Assembly: GCA_963169745.1 (NCBI GenBank)
Contig: CAUJCU010000023.1
Location: forward strand, 1 to 64,000
Length of the DNA stretch: 64,000 nucleotides
Origin: Bacteroidota bacterium
GTDB taxonomy: Bacteria > Bacteroidota > Bacteroidia > UBA4408
Direction of reading: 5' to 3'
Shown: piece by piece, positions 37,765-47,944 of the stretch
Layout: each line of letters opens with the position of its first letter
How positions within the stretch are numbered: position 1 is the first letter of the stretch
Notes under the pieces: model-generated
The model's input: the letters and a program-made list of their open reading frames with translations, nothing else
Database searches by the model: none
What the model was told of the DNA's origin: nothing
Program-made: the position numbers and the translations under genes

Positions 37765-40700
37765 TTGAGGAAGTATTTGTTTTTGATATGGGCTACAGTA
37801 CTTGTAAACTATTCGTTTACTAAGGTTTTATCTGAACAAAATGAGCTCTTTTTTAAACAAATCAGTATTGACAAGGGGCTTTCACAAAGTTCGGTATTTA
37901 CTGTAATTCAAGATAGCAAAGGTTTTGTTTGGCTTGGCACTAGTGATGGGCTAAACAGATATGATGGTTATGAGTTTAAAATATTTAAACACGAACCCCA
38001 TAATCGTAATAGTATTTCATCAAATAATATTACCTGTTTGTTAGAAGACAAAGAAGGAAATATATGGGTAGGAACAAAAGACGGAGGGCTAAATTTATAC
38101 AATACACACACCCATAAATTTACCAACTACCTCATTGACAAGGAAAATTTTAAAGGACTCACAAGCACTTATATTACCTACTTGTTTGAAGATAAAAGCG
38201 GTAACATCTGGATTGGGAGCATTGACAATGGTATAGGAGTTTATGATTTTAAAAAGAAAATTTTTAAATCGTTTAAGAAAAAGTTCCAAGATAAAAGCTC
38301 CATTGGTGCCAATTCTATTAATTGCATTACACAAGATAAAAATGGTCATATCTGGATAGGAACTAATGGGGGCGGATTAAACAAATTTGATCCGGCAACA
38401 GAGACATTTAAAAAGACCTATTCCAGTAATTCGGGAAATGATTATTTTGAAACTGATTATATCAAATGCCTGCTTCCTCTTAAGACTGAAGAACATTTGA
38501 CTTTAGTGATTACGCAATTTGGAGAGTTTTATTATTTGAATGATGAAACTTTTCAATCAAACCTTGTATTTTCCTCATTAAGCGATTATCTTAAAAAAAA
38601 TGAAGCAACAATATCTTCAGCCACCTTTGATCATCAAAATAATCTTTGGTTAACTACAGCAGACCAAGGATTATTTGTGTTAGATATGAATACGGGTAAA
38701 TTTATACATCAGCAGCACAATGCCCGTAGAAGCAACTCGTTAAGCACTAATTTTGTTGAGTCTGTTTTTGTTGGCAACAATGGTATTGTTTTTATTGGTA
38801 CTGATGGTGGTGGCCTGCAATTATTCAATCAATACTCCATTAACTTTACAAACTATCAAAAAAACCCATATGATCCTAATACAATTAATGATAACGATAT
38901 ATGGTCGATTTACAAGAAAGAGAACACCCTGCTTATAGGAACCTCAACAGGAGGTTTAAACATATTTAATTCACAAGGCCAAAAGCTATCCGTAATAAAC
39001 GAAAAAAGCAGCCCTACTAATTTACCCAGCAATTATATTAGTTCCATTACATCTGATTTGAATGGTAACTACTGGGTGGCAACACGGGATGGGATTTGTG
39101 TATTAAATTCTGAAAATGATATCATATTTACACTAAAACATGATGCCGAAAATCCGAACTCTTTAACGAGTAATGCTGTTTATAACATGTATCAAGATAG
39201 TGAAGGGAGTTTTTGGATTGCTTTAGTAAATAAAGGGCTGAACGTATATAATCCACAAACAAAGCAATTTTCTAAATTCAAGCATCAGCCCAACAATAAA
39301 AAAAGTATTGGAAGTAATGGAGTAGTTTGCATTATAGAAGATTCAAAAAAGAATATGTGGTTCGGTCTGGAACGAAGAGGAGTAGATTTTTACGATCGGA
39401 AAAGAGATGAATTTATTCATTTTGTACACGAAAAAAACAACACCAACTCTTTGAATAACGATGATGTTATAAGTATTTTTGAGGACTCTTATCATACCAT
39501 TTGGATAGGAACGAGTTCGGGGTTAAATGCCTATGTGCCACACACTAAAAAGTTTTTCTCTATTGACGAAACGCAAGGCCTCCCCAATGGTGTTATTTAC
39601 AGCATACTCGAAGACCATAACAAGCATTTATGGATTAGCACCAATAAGGGTATTTGTCAATTTAAAATACCAGAGCCTGTTTATTTAAGTTTTCGAGCTC
39701 AGGAAGCATTAAAGTTAATTCAAAACTCACTGCGGAGTTATGATGAAAATGATGGTTTATGTACTAATGAGTTTAATAGTGGTGTTTCATTTAAAGACAA
39801 AGAAGGTAATTTCTTTTTTGGTGGTATTTCCGGATTAGTTTCTTTTCATCCGGATAGTATTCGAGATGTTACTTACACTCCGCCCTTATATCTTTCGTCA
39901 TTTAAAGTATTTGGTAATGAATTTAACTTAGATAGCACTTTAGAAAGCAAGCATGAAATAAAATTACTTTACAATCAAAATTATTTTAGTTTTGATTTTA
40001 TAGCTCCGAATTACTTAAATACACAAAAAATTAAATTCAACTATAAACTTGAAGGTTTTGATAAGGATTGGATTTATATTCCCAATCGCAGATTTGCAAG
40101 CTATACTAATTTAGAGCCGGGCACTTATACATTTAAAGTTAAGGTAAGCAACAATAATGGAATGTGGGATGATCAATACACCTCTGTTCGGATTGTAATA
40201 AAACCTCCATTTTGGAAAGAAAAATGGTTTTACGGTGCTTCTGTATTGATTGCTTTTGTTTTGATTTGGCTTATTATTTTCTTTAGAGAACGAAAGTTGA
40301 AACGCGACAAATTGGTGTTAGAAAAACAAGTTATAGAACGTACTCATGAGTTAACAGAAGCAAAAGATTTTGCAGAAAAATCGGCTAAGGCTAAAGAAAA
40401 CTTTTTAAGTACTATGAGTCACGAAATAAGAACTCCAATGAATGCTATAATAGGCATGACGCATTTGCTTTTAGAAGACAAAAATAATCAAGAACAAAAA
40501 GAAAGTTTAAACACCTTAAAATTTAGTGCTGATAACTTAATGGTTTTGATTAATGACATTTTAGATTACAGCAAGATAGATGCGGGGAAAATACAATTTG
40601 AAGAAGTTGATTTTAGTTTAAAAGAATTATTACATGGAATTCAACATTCGCTTGCTTTACAGGCAAAAGAGAAGAATTTGGCTTTTGATTTTAATATAGA

Positions 40701-41517
40701 CGATGCAATTCCAGAAATTGTAGTAGGTGACCCGATAAGAATTAACCAAATTCTTACCAATTTAATTACCAATGCTATTAAATTTACAAATATCGGAGGT
40801 ATTTCTACCCGTGTTACTCTTGTTGAACAACTTGCTAACAAAACTGTTCTTAAGTTTTCGGTAAAAGATACCGGAATAGGCATTCGGAAAGATAAGCAAG
40901 AAATTATTTTCGACAGTTTTGAACAGGCGAGTAAAGATACGACTCGCAAATATGGGGGAACAGGCTTAGGCTTGGCTATTACCAAACGCTTGCTTGACTT
41001 GCAAGGAAGTAAAATATATGTTGAAAGCGAACCGGGTGTGGGGTCATTGTTTTATTTTAATTACACATTTAAGGTAAGTAAACAAAGCAAATCGCGAAAA
41101 ATTGCTGAGAGTGCCCTGCCCAAAGAAGAGAGCTTTAAAGGCTTAAAAATTCTATTGGTAGAAGACAATGCTATTAACCAACTTATTGTTTCAAAGTTTT
41201 TATACAAATGGGGAGCCGAGCTTAATTTTGCCGAAAATGGACTGGTAGCGGTTGACAAGGTAAGGAACAAAAAATTTGATATTATTTTAATGGATCTTCA
41301 AATGCCCGAAATGGATGGTTTTGAAGCAGCTCGAGAAATACGAAAAATGGAAGATAATTATTATAAAACTGTTCCTATTTTAGCTTTAACTGCTGCTGCC
41401 ATACAAGAAATGATTACTAAGGCCAGTGAAGTAGGAATAAATGACTATATAGCCAAGCCTTTTAATCCTAATGATTTGTATAACAAAATAGCTAAATATT
41501 GTAATATAACCCACTAG
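37765..41517 (+). CDS. Hybrid two-component sensor histidine kinase (Reg_prop/Y_Y_Y type) with receiver domain
   Basis: 1,250 aa from the TTG at 37765 (the frame also has a TTG at 37741 inside the promoter; no early ATG exists). Signal peptide/TM start (RKYLFLIWATVLV), then about 12 Reg_prop repeats of type GNIWVGTKDGGLNLYN forming periplasmic propellers, a Y_Y_Y domain (YKLEGFDKDWIYIPNRRFASYTNLEPGTYTFKVKVSN), a membrane helix (SVLIAFVLIWLIIFF), HisKA with MSHEIRTPMNAIIGM (His886), an HATPase with DTGIGI and GGTGLGLAI, and a C-terminal receiver with Asp1177 in MDLQMPEMDGF. Unlike many Bacteroidota hybrids of this build it has no AraC-type DNA-binding domain, so it must pass the phosphate on. 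Confidence 0.93.
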   Translation: MRKYLFLIWATVLVNYSFTKVLSEQNELFFKQISIDKGLSQSSVFTVIQDSKGFVWLGTSDGLNRYDGYEFKIFKHEPHNRNSISSNNITCLLEDKEGNIWVGTKDGGLNLYNTHTHKFTNYLIDKENFKGLTSTYITYLFEDKSGNIWIGSIDNGIGVYDFKKKIFKSFKKKFQDKSSIGANSINCITQDKNGHIWIGTNGGGLNKFDPATETFKKTYSSNSGNDYFETDYIKCLLPLKTEEHLTLVITQFGEFYYLNDETFQSNLVFSSLSDYLKKNEATISSATFDHQNNLWLTTADQGLFVLDMNTGKFIHQQHNARRSNSLSTNFVESVFVGNNGIVFIGTDGGGLQLFNQYSINFTNYQKNPYDPNTINDNDIWSIYKKENTLLIGTSTGGLNIFNSQGQKLSVINEKSSPTNLPSNYISSITSDLNGNYWVATRDGICVLNSENDIIFTLKHDAENPNSLTSNAVYNMYQDSEGSFWIALVNKGLNVYNPQTKQFSKFKHQPNNKKSIGSNGVVCIIEDSKKNMWFGLERRGVDFYDRKRDEFIHFVHEKNNTNSLNNDDVISIFEDSYHTIWIGTSSGLNAYVPHTKKFFSIDETQGLPNGVIYSILEDHNKHLWISTNKGICQFKIPEPVYLSFRAQEALKLIQNSLRSYDENDGLCTNEFNSGVSFKDKEGNFFFGGISGLVSFHPDSIRDVTYTPPLYLSSFKVFGNEFNLDSTLESKHEIKLLYNQNYFSFDFIAPNYLNTQKIKFNYKLEGFDKDWIYIPNRRFASYTNLEPGTYTFKVKVSNNNGMWDDQYTSVRIVIKPPFWKEKWFYGASVLIAFVLIWLIIFFRERKLKRDKLVLEKQVIERTHELTEAKDFAEKSAKAKENFLSTMSHEIRTPMNAIIGMTHLLLEDKNNQEQKESLNTLKFSADNLMVLINDILDYSKIDAGKIQFEEVDFSLKELLHGIQHSLALQAKEKNLAFDFNIDDAIPEIVVGDPIRINQILTNLITNAIKFTNIGGISTRVTLVEQLANKTVLKFSVKDTGIGIRKDKQEIIFDSFEQASKDTTRKYGGTGLGLAITKRLLDLQGSKIYVESEPGVGSLFYFNYTFKVSKQSKSRKIAESALPKEESFKGLKILLVEDNAINQLIVSKFLYKWGAELNFAENGLVAVDKVRNKKFDIILMDLQMPEMDGFEAAREIRKMEDNYYKTVPILALTAAAIQEMITKASEVGINDYIAKPFNPNDLYNKIAKYCNITH

Positions 41518-41598
41518 TTTTATTAAGGGGTAGTTCTTCAAAATATTTTAAAAGTACTTAATACTCTATTTCATTAAAAATAAAAAGTATCTTCGGAT

Positions 41599-41606
41599 TA
41601 TATTTG
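41599..41606 (+). promoter_or_regulatory. -7 promoter box of the PorE-like gene
   Basis: TATATTTG, perfect consensus, 20 nt before the ATG at 41626. An in-frame GTG at 41614 would coincide with the predicted transcription start, which favours the ATG. Confidence 0.6.
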
Positions 41607-41625
41607 CTTATTTGTGTATCCTAAA

Positions 41626-43575
41626 ATGAGTGGTTATAAAAATTCATATATACTAAAAAAAATACTGCTATACCTATTACTAGTGCTTTTTGCACAAAGT
41701 GCAGAGGCCCAAAATCTAAAAAAGCTTATTGCTGATGGCAAAAGCGCCTTAGAAAATCAGGAATATTTTTTAGCTGAAAACTATTTTAAAAAAGCGATAG
41801 ATATTGACTCGGTAACTACCGAGCTGCAATACTTTTATGCACAAGCATGTCGGCTTGATTTGAATTATGGTGTAGCCGAAAGATGGTACCAAAAGGTGTA
41901 TAAAAAAGATAACGGTAAACAATATCCTGATGCCTTGTTCTATTTAGCTCTTTGTAAGAAAAGCAATGGTCATTATAAAGATGCCGGAAAAATGTTTGAT
42001 AAATATGCTAAGCGACAGGTTAAGAAAAATCCATCTATGGCTTCTAAAGCCCAACAAGAATCGAAAAATTGTGCATATGCTCTGATGCTAATCAAAAATC
42101 CGCTCCCTATCAAAATTACACATCTGGATACGAATGTAAACACTAAAGGAGGTGAATATGCTCCATTTGAAATAGACAGTAATTTATTTTTTACCGGAGT
42201 GTTTACAGACGGTCATCAATTAAGTACACGTATTTTGAAATCAAAAATAAAAGGGAAAAAATACACCCATTATGAAGTTTTAGATTCAATAGTAAATAAG
42301 CGTGATTGGAGTGTTAGTAATGTTGTATTTAATAATGAAGCTACAAACATGTATTGTACTATGTGTGAGGGCTCAAGCTCAGATAAAAGCCGTTGTGCAA
42401 TCTATGTTTTTAACGTACGTAACCAAATTTTTGATTCGGGAACCAAACTACCTCCTGAAATTAATTATGAAAATGCATTGAATACACAGCCTCATATCAG
42501 TAAAATAAATGGTCAGGAAGTACTTTTTTTTTCCAGTAATCGTACCGGTGGCTTTGGAGGTATGGATATTTGGTACAGTATAAAAGATAAAAATGGAGCA
42601 TGGCAGAAAGCCATTAATGCCGGTACTCATGTTAACTCAGTAGAAGATGAAATCAGTCCCTTTTTTTGTGCCCAATGCGGGGTTCTCTTTTTTAGTACAT
42701 CCTTTTTAAAAGGAATGGGAGGGTTTGATATTTTTAAATCGGCATTTCAAGATAATACTTTTAAAGAGCCTGAAAACATGGGCTATCCTATTAACAGCCC
42801 TATGAATGATATTTATTTTAAATATAATCATACCCGAAGTAAAGCCTATTTGGTATCGAACCGTTCGGGCTCTTATTTTGAAAAACATCAAACTTGTTGT
42901 AATGATATTTATTATTTTAATATAACTGACAGTCTTGAAAGTCCGCTTACTCAAACAAAGGTACACGATACGTTATACTTAGCTAAGGCCCGTTTGCAAA
43001 CGCTCGTTCCGCTTAGTTTATATTTTAACAACGATGAACCAGACAGTAAAACCACCAATACCACTACCACTAAAAGTTATACTGAAACTTTAAACGCTTA
43101 TTTAGCCTTAAAGGGCAGTTATTTAAAAGCTTATGCCAAAGGTTTAGATGACGAGCGCAAAGAAATAGCCTTAAATGAAATGAATGATTTTTTTGAAGAT
43201 TCGGTTCGAGCCTCCTATCAGGAATTAGAGCACTTTAGCAGCTTATTACTTTTTGTGTTAAATAAAGGTGAGAATGTTAATTTAACCATTAAGGGATATT
43301 GTAGTCCTTTAGCATCTACTACATATAATATTAATTTGGCAAAGAGACGTATTTCCTGCTTAATTAATTATTTTAAGGCTTATCAAAACGGAGTATTGTT
43401 ACCCTATCTACAAAATGAAGACAGAATAAAAATTATTATTGAAGAAATAGGAGAATTGGAAGCTTCACCTTTAGTAAGCGATAATCCAAATGATGCCACA
43501 AATGCTGTTTACAGTAGGGCAGCAGCATTAGAAAGAAAAATTCAGATTATTGCTGTTTCTACCAAAAAGGAATAA
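41626..43575 (+). CDS. TPR / PD40-propeller / OmpA-like envelope protein (PorE-like)
   Basis: 649 aa. Signal peptide (about residues 1-28, ending QSAEAQ), TPR-like helices with NQEYFLAENYFKKAIDID and YPDALFYLALCKKSNGHYKDAGKMF (about 30-150), a PD40 propeller with LFFSSNRTGGFGGMDIWYS and AYLVSNRSGS (about 160-430), and a C-terminal region with NLTIKGYCSPLASTTYNINLAKRRISCLINYF, which is the OmpA peptidoglycan-binding pattern. The order TPR-PD40-OmpA is that of PorE, a T9SS periplasmic component, and of many related Bacteroidota proteins. T9SS cargo lies elsewhere in the window, but a T9SS role is inference. The gene follows the sensor kinase by 108 nt with its own -7 box. Confidence 0.87.
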   Translation: MSGYKNSYILKKILLYLLLVLFAQSAEAQNLKKLIADGKSALENQEYFLAENYFKKAIDIDSVTTELQYFYAQACRLDLNYGVAERWYQKVYKKDNGKQYPDALFYLALCKKSNGHYKDAGKMFDKYAKRQVKKNPSMASKAQQESKNCAYALMLIKNPLPIKITHLDTNVNTKGGEYAPFEIDSNLFFTGVFTDGHQLSTRILKSKIKGKKYTHYEVLDSIVNKRDWSVSNVVFNNEATNMYCTMCEGSSSDKSRCAIYVFNVRNQIFDSGTKLPPEINYENALNTQPHISKINGQEVLFFSSNRTGGFGGMDIWYSIKDKNGAWQKAINAGTHVNSVEDEISPFFCAQCGVLFFSTSFLKGMGGFDIFKSAFQDNTFKEPENMGYPINSPMNDIYFKYNHTRSKAYLVSNRSGSYFEKHQTCCNDIYYFNITDSLESPLTQTKVHDTLYLAKARLQTLVPLSLYFNNDEPDSKTTNTTTTKSYTETLNAYLALKGSYLKAYAKGLDDERKEIALNEMNDFFEDSVRASYQELEHFSSLLLFVLNKGENVNLTIKGYCSPLASTTYNINLAKRRISCLINYFKAYQNGVLLPYLQNEDRIKIIIEEIGELEASPLVSDNPNDATNAVYSRAAALERKIQIIAVSTKKE

Positions 43576-43616
43576 AGAGGCTATTACTCAAAAGTTATAA
43601 AATAAAGGAAATCCAT

Positions 43617-45320
43617 TTAGTTTTGCAGTTTCCCATCTTTAAAAAAAGAAATACGGTAAACTTTTCCTTTTCGATCATAAGACTCCCATTTCCCATCTTT
43701 TTTTCCATCACTAAATGCTCCTTTATCCATAAGGCCACCCGTTTCGTAATATGAGGACGAGGAGCCCGAAAGTCTTCCATCTTTATATTCAGTTTCATTA
43801 AATTTACCTCCTTTTTCATAATAAAAAATCCATTTCCCTTGTCGCTTGCCTTTTTTATAATTTCCTTCTTCCTTTAAGTTTCCATTTTTAAAAAAAGTGC
43901 GGGTAAAACCATCTTCTTTCCCTTTATTATAAGTTATTTCTTTTTCTGGTTTTCCATTATCAAATGTATATGTCCAAACTTTGTCTTTTTCTCCATTAAC
44001 GTATTGGCCCTTGTATTTGATTGTTCCATTTTCATGCCAGCCTTGCCATTGCTTGTCCATCAGGCCTTTTGTGTAAGTTCCTTCATCTTTTTTATTACTA
44101 TTAATGTAATATGAAACCCACAAACCATCTTCTTTTCCTAAAACAAAATTACCCTCATAAAAAAGTTTTCCATCTTCGTAATATGATTTCCAAAATCCAT
44201 TTTTAAGATCATTCTTAAAATTGCCCTGTCGCCAAATTTGCCCGTTAGCATAATAAAAAGTCCATAAACTATCTGTTAATCCATCGGTATAAAAGCCTTG
44301 CGACTCAGGCTTTCCGTTTTCAAAATAATTTATCCAAGAGCCATGTTGTTGCCCTCGTTTAAAAAATCCTTTCATTTCTATAGTCCCATCTTTTCGATAA
44401 AAAGTCCACTTATCGCATTTTTCGCCTTCGCACAAAGCTCCTTCTTTTTGCATATTTCCATTTTCGTACCAATAAGCCGACCGACCACTTTTAACCCCTA
44501 TTGAGTACGTTATTTCATACTCTTTTTGGCCAGTAGAGTAGTAGTATTGCCACACGCTATCTTGCAAACCGTTAACATATTTACCATAAGCCTTTTTTGA
44601 CCCATCGGGGAAAGTACTTGTACAATAACCATTTCCATTTGTTACCAAAGCTTTACCTTGTTCATCATAAAAATTTAGAATACGATATTTCCCATTTTCA
44701 TATTCTCCACTTTCTTTTTCGTTGCCATTATTATAATATTTTATCCATTTACCAACTTCCTTATCGTCTTCAAAAAAGCCTTGTAGAATTAGCTTTCCGG
44801 TTTCTGCATATTCTTTAAATATTCCGGTTTGTAAATTGTTCTTAAACGTTCCTTCATGCTGTAAAAAACCGTTTTGATACCAGTATTTCCAAACGCCTGT
44901 TTTTTTATTTAAGGCATAACTGCCTTCACTTTTCTTTTTCCCATTTTCGTACCACTCTTGCCACAAACTATCGGGCCAATTTTTTTTGTAAAAGCACTCC
45001 ATGGCCGGTTTACCATTAGTGTAAAAATAGAGCCATTTACCACTTTTTAGACCGGCTGTATAATTTTCTTCTGCTTTTAGTTTTTCGTTATTATAAAATC
45101 TTTTTAGTGTTCCTTGTTCTTTTCCCTCAAAAAAATTTACTTCTTTGGCTAACGCTCCATTTTCATAGTAATAACTTTGTATTCCGTGTTGACGTCCATT
45201 TTTATCATAGTTCTCCTCAGATTTTATATTTCCGTTAGCGTATTTCTCAATACGTGGTTGTGCCTGTACCATACACGTACAAGTTAATCCAATAATAAAG
45301 AATAAAAATTTAACTCTCAT
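43617..45320 (-). CDS. Exported MORN/YwqK-type repeat protein
   Basis: 567 aa: signal peptide (MRVKFLFFIIGLTCTCMVQA) followed end to end by about two dozen repeats of roughly 23 residues with the pattern NGxxKxEGxYxxGxKxGxWxxYYxNG, the YwqK/MORN_2 type. Nothing else is in the protein. Such repeats form a long beta-meander; some relatives are annotated as antitoxins, but an exported all-repeat protein with no toxin neighbour does not fit that. Function unknown; a surface or periplasmic scaffold is plausible. Confidence 0.9.
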   Translation of the reverse strand: MRVKFLFFIIGLTCTCMVQAQPRIEKYANGNIKSEENYDKNGRQHGIQSYYYENGALAKEVNFFEGKEQGTLKRFYNNEKLKAEENYTAGLKSGKWLYFYTNGKPAMECFYKKNWPDSLWQEWYENGKKKSEGSYALNKKTGVWKYWYQNGFLQHEGTFKNNLQTGIFKEYAETGKLILQGFFEDDKEVGKWIKYYNNGNEKESGEYENGKYRILNFYDEQGKALVTNGNGYCTSTFPDGSKKAYGKYVNGLQDSVWQYYYSTGQKEYEITYSIGVKSGRSAYWYENGNMQKEGALCEGEKCDKWTFYRKDGTIEMKGFFKRGQQHGSWINYFENGKPESQGFYTDGLTDSLWTFYYANGQIWRQGNFKNDLKNGFWKSYYEDGKLFYEGNFVLGKEDGLWVSYYINSNKKDEGTYTKGLMDKQWQGWHENGTIKYKGQYVNGEKDKVWTYTFDNGKPEKEITYNKGKEDGFTRTFFKNGNLKEEGNYKKGKRQGKWIFYYEKGGKFNETEYKDGRLSGSSSSYYETGGLMDKGAFSDGKKDGKWESYDRKGKVYRISFFKDGKLQN

Positions 45321-45445
45321 TTCTAAAATATGGTATAAAAGTAAGTTTAAGAGAAGAATAAAAAAGAGTCTGAAAAATTAATTATTAATAAAACTATTCA
45401 CAAAGGCAAATTACTTACTTTGCATCTGATTAGGAAGTCTGAATT

Positions 45446-46219
45446 ATGGATAAACTTTCAGTAGTTATTATTACCTATAACGAACAACACAATATTGAAA
45501 GGTGTTTAAAAAGTGTACTTTCAGTAGCTGACGAAATTGTAATATTAGATTCCTTTTCAGAAGATAATACATGTGCCATTGCACGGCAGTATGGGGCACA
45601 AATTTATACTCAAAAATGGCTGGGATATGCTGAATCAAAAAATGTGGCTAACAGTAAAGCTCATTATGATTGGATATTATCTCTTGATGCTGATGAGGCT
45701 TTGAGTGAGCCATTGCAGGAATCTATAACAACACTGAAACAACAAAAACTCACAACTGCATCATTTAAGCGCTTAACCAATTATTGCGGCTCTTGGATAA
45801 AGCATACCGGATGGTATCCGGATATTAAACTTCGTTTATTTAATCGAGAATTTATGTACTGGAAAGGTCATATTCATGAAACATTATGTACCAAAGACCA
45901 TAAAGCAGTAAAACCCATACTGTTAAAGGGAGACTGTTATCATTACAGTTATTATACCATAGATGAGCATCGTAAACAAGCAGCCAAATTCAGTCTTTAT
46001 TCTGCACAAGATATGTTTCAGAGAAAAGTGCCCTACAATGTAGTGAAAGCGTTTTTTGCTCCTGCACTCAAGTTTTTAGAGATGTATTTTTACAAGCTGG
46101 GTTGGCTTGATGGGTACTATGGATTTATAATTAGTAAAATTTCGGCCCATGCTGCCGGTTTAAAATACACGCACCTAAAGAAGTTTTATCGTGAAGCATC
46201 CAAAGACTCATCAGTATAA
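45446..46219 (+). CDS. GT2-family glycosyltransferase, WaaE/KdtX-like
   Basis: 257 aa with the WaaE pattern: LSVVIITYNEQHNIERCLKSVLSVADEIVILDSFSEDNT, QKWLGYAESKNVA, DWILSLDADEALSE with the DxD site, then WIKHTGWYPDIKLRLFNR and YHYSYYTIDEH. Relatives add beta-linked glucose to the LPS inner core. The upstream box TTACTTTG (45415-45422) is one base off the -7 consensus. Its 3' end overlaps the O-antigen ligase gene on the other strand by 34 nt. Confidence 0.93.
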   Translation: MDKLSVVIITYNEQHNIERCLKSVLSVADEIVILDSFSEDNTCAIARQYGAQIYTQKWLGYAESKNVANSKAHYDWILSLDADEALSEPLQESITTLKQQKLTTASFKRLTNYCGSWIKHTGWYPDIKLRLFNREFMYWKGHIHETLCTKDHKAVKPILLKGDCYHYSYYTIDEHRKQAAKFSLYSAQDMFQRKVPYNVVKAFFAPALKFLEMYFYKLGWLDGYYGFIISKISAHAAGLKYTHLKKFYREASKDSSV

Positions 46220-47796
46220 TTTCCCAATAAAAATAAACTGTTAAAAAATATAGCAAAGCTAACTCCGGCCTGTGTTTCGAGTGTATCTTCGAAAAGCATA
46301 GAAAGTAGAAAAACAAATAAAAAGGCATAATACACAGGATGAATGTGTTGCTTTAATAAGATAATTGGCGCTATGAGCCAAAAAATAAAATAAAGAAATC
46401 CGAAAACGCCAAAAGCCACCAGCATGGTAAGATATTGATTGTGCGCCCGATGTCGCCAAGGTTTTTCCAAAACTGATTGTTCTTGTTTGTATTTATCTTG
46501 GAACGCTTGCTCCAAATCACCTGTCCCAACTCCTGTAAAGAAATGATCTTTACCAATGAGTAGGGCTGCTTGCCAATAATATAAACGCATTGTGAGGCTA
46601 TGACCACTGGGGTTATATCCTTGTTTAAAACTTTGGTATTCGAAATATACTTGATAGGCTCTGCTTTCTAAAGGATTCATTGAGGGTATTCTATAATTAG
46701 GGATACCTTGTTCTATAAGCTGTATATCTTTGGGACTTAGTTGCGTTAATCCCAAAGAGTCTTTAGGTAAGCCTTTAGAGGTTAAATAGCGCATTAAAGT
46801 GTATTTTATGGGTTGTTGCTTTAAATCGGTAGCGTCATAAGGAATACTGCTGTGTTGACTCCATTCTTTTTTTAATTCCGATTCACAATGGTACAATCCA
46901 TAGTAGTGTCCGTTTTCTATAATTTTTATTTCTGATAAATGCTGATATGGATTCCCGTTTATTGTGTTAGCAGGCAAATGAGTGGCATCAATTGCTATGG
47001 GTGTTATTAGTGGTTTTATATGTTTATATACTATGGCATAAGTTCCTGATAATATGACTATGATTACGAAGAAATATTTAAGTTTGTTTTTAAACAGATA
47101 TTGAGGACTTGCTATATAATAAAAGCTAATGGCTATAAAGGCACAAAAAAGAATAAATATTCCGGTTAGTGATTCAAGAATAAAAAGAAAGACAATAAGC
47201 CAGGCTGTACTAAGCACCAAGGCAACCTTAATACCTGTTATATGATTTTTTAAAATAGGTATTTGATTGGGGAAATAAAAGAAATAGACATTTGATGCCA
47301 TTACAATACACACTAAAAGAGCCAAGCGTATGTGTGAAATAAAAGGAGAAATTTGGCGGATATCATTTATTTGTCGTGGCCCAAAGCCCATGTAAATAAA
47401 CAGCGATATGAGTGTAGAAATCAGAACTCCCAACCCTAAAAACAATAAAATACGATTTATCTCAATACGGTTTAAAGCGGTGGTACTGCCCAATATAAAA
47501 GGGATAACAAATATGGGTAGCTTAATTCTTAAATCGTTAAAAGCATAATTAAAGTCAGTTGTATTTAGTAATCCTATTATATGAATCAAATAAAGCGACA
47601 TGAGAATTATTGCCGGTTTATTTTGTCCTAAGAGTTTTAGTTTCTTTTTAAATTGCCCCTCTAGTAACCAGTTTAAAACAATAATAATTTGAGCCAAACT
47701 CATCGTAAATTTGGAGAGTGGCATGGAAATTACAAAAAGTAACAACCCAGCCATATAGAAACTTCGGGAAGGAATATGTTTTAATATATTGTTCAA
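46186..47796 (-). CDS. O-antigen ligase / Wzy-family membrane protein
   Basis: 536 aa, multi-pass membrane protein of the O-antigen ligase/polymerase family. The Wzy_C part contains LTMRLYYWQAALLIGKDHFFTGVGTGD followed by RAHNQYLTMLVAFGVFGFLYF; a large periplasmic loop (about residues 250-370) precedes it. Ligases join polymer to lipid A-core in the periplasm; polymerases look alike, so ligase versus polymerase is open. The start shown is TTG (MNNILKHIPSRSFYMAG); an ATG at 47754 is an alternative. The C-terminal 11 codons overlap the convergent WaaE-like gene. Confidence 0.88.
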   Translation of the reverse strand: MNNILKHIPSRSFYMAGLLLFVISMPLSKFTMSLAQIIIVLNWLLEGQFKKKLKLLGQNKPAIILMSLYLIHIIGLLNTTDFNYAFNDLRIKLPIFVIPFILGSTTALNRIEINRILLFLGLGVLISTLISLFIYMGFGPRQINDIRQISPFISHIRLALLVCIVMASNVYFFYFPNQIPILKNHITGIKVALVLSTAWLIVFLFILESLTGIFILFCAFIAISFYYIASPQYLFKNKLKYFFVIIVILSGTYAIVYKHIKPLITPIAIDATHLPANTINGNPYQHLSEIKIIENGHYYGLYHCESELKKEWSQHSSIPYDATDLKQQPIKYTLMRYLTSKGLPKDSLGLTQLSPKDIQLIEQGIPNYRIPSMNPLESRAYQVYFEYQSFKQGYNPSGHSLTMRLYYWQAALLIGKDHFFTGVGTGDLEQAFQDKYKQEQSVLEKPWRHRAHNQYLTMLVAFGVFGFLYFIFWLIAPIILLKQHIHPVYYAFLFVFLLSMLFEDTLETQAGVSFAIFFNSLFLLGNYTDESLDASR

Positions 47797-47917
47797 AAAA
47801 ATATCATCTGCTGTTTATTAACGTACAAACAATCAAAATATTTGTTTTTCATGAATGATGTTCTCTTTTTTCAAGACAAGGATATAAATTAATCTCATTT
47901 TTATTGTATTCAATTGC

Positions 47918-47925
47918 TAAATTTG
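47918..47925 (+). promoter_or_regulatory. -7 promoter box of lhgO
   Basis: TAAATTTG, perfect consensus, 20 nt before the ATG. Confidence 0.6.
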
Positions 47926-47944
47926 TCGCTAAGTTTTATATACT

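Noticed and set aside
43617-45320. YwqK-type antitoxin annotation for the MORN-repeat protein
   Set aside because: No toxin gene is adjacent, and the protein has a signal peptide, so a cytoplasmic toxin-antitoxin role is not supported.
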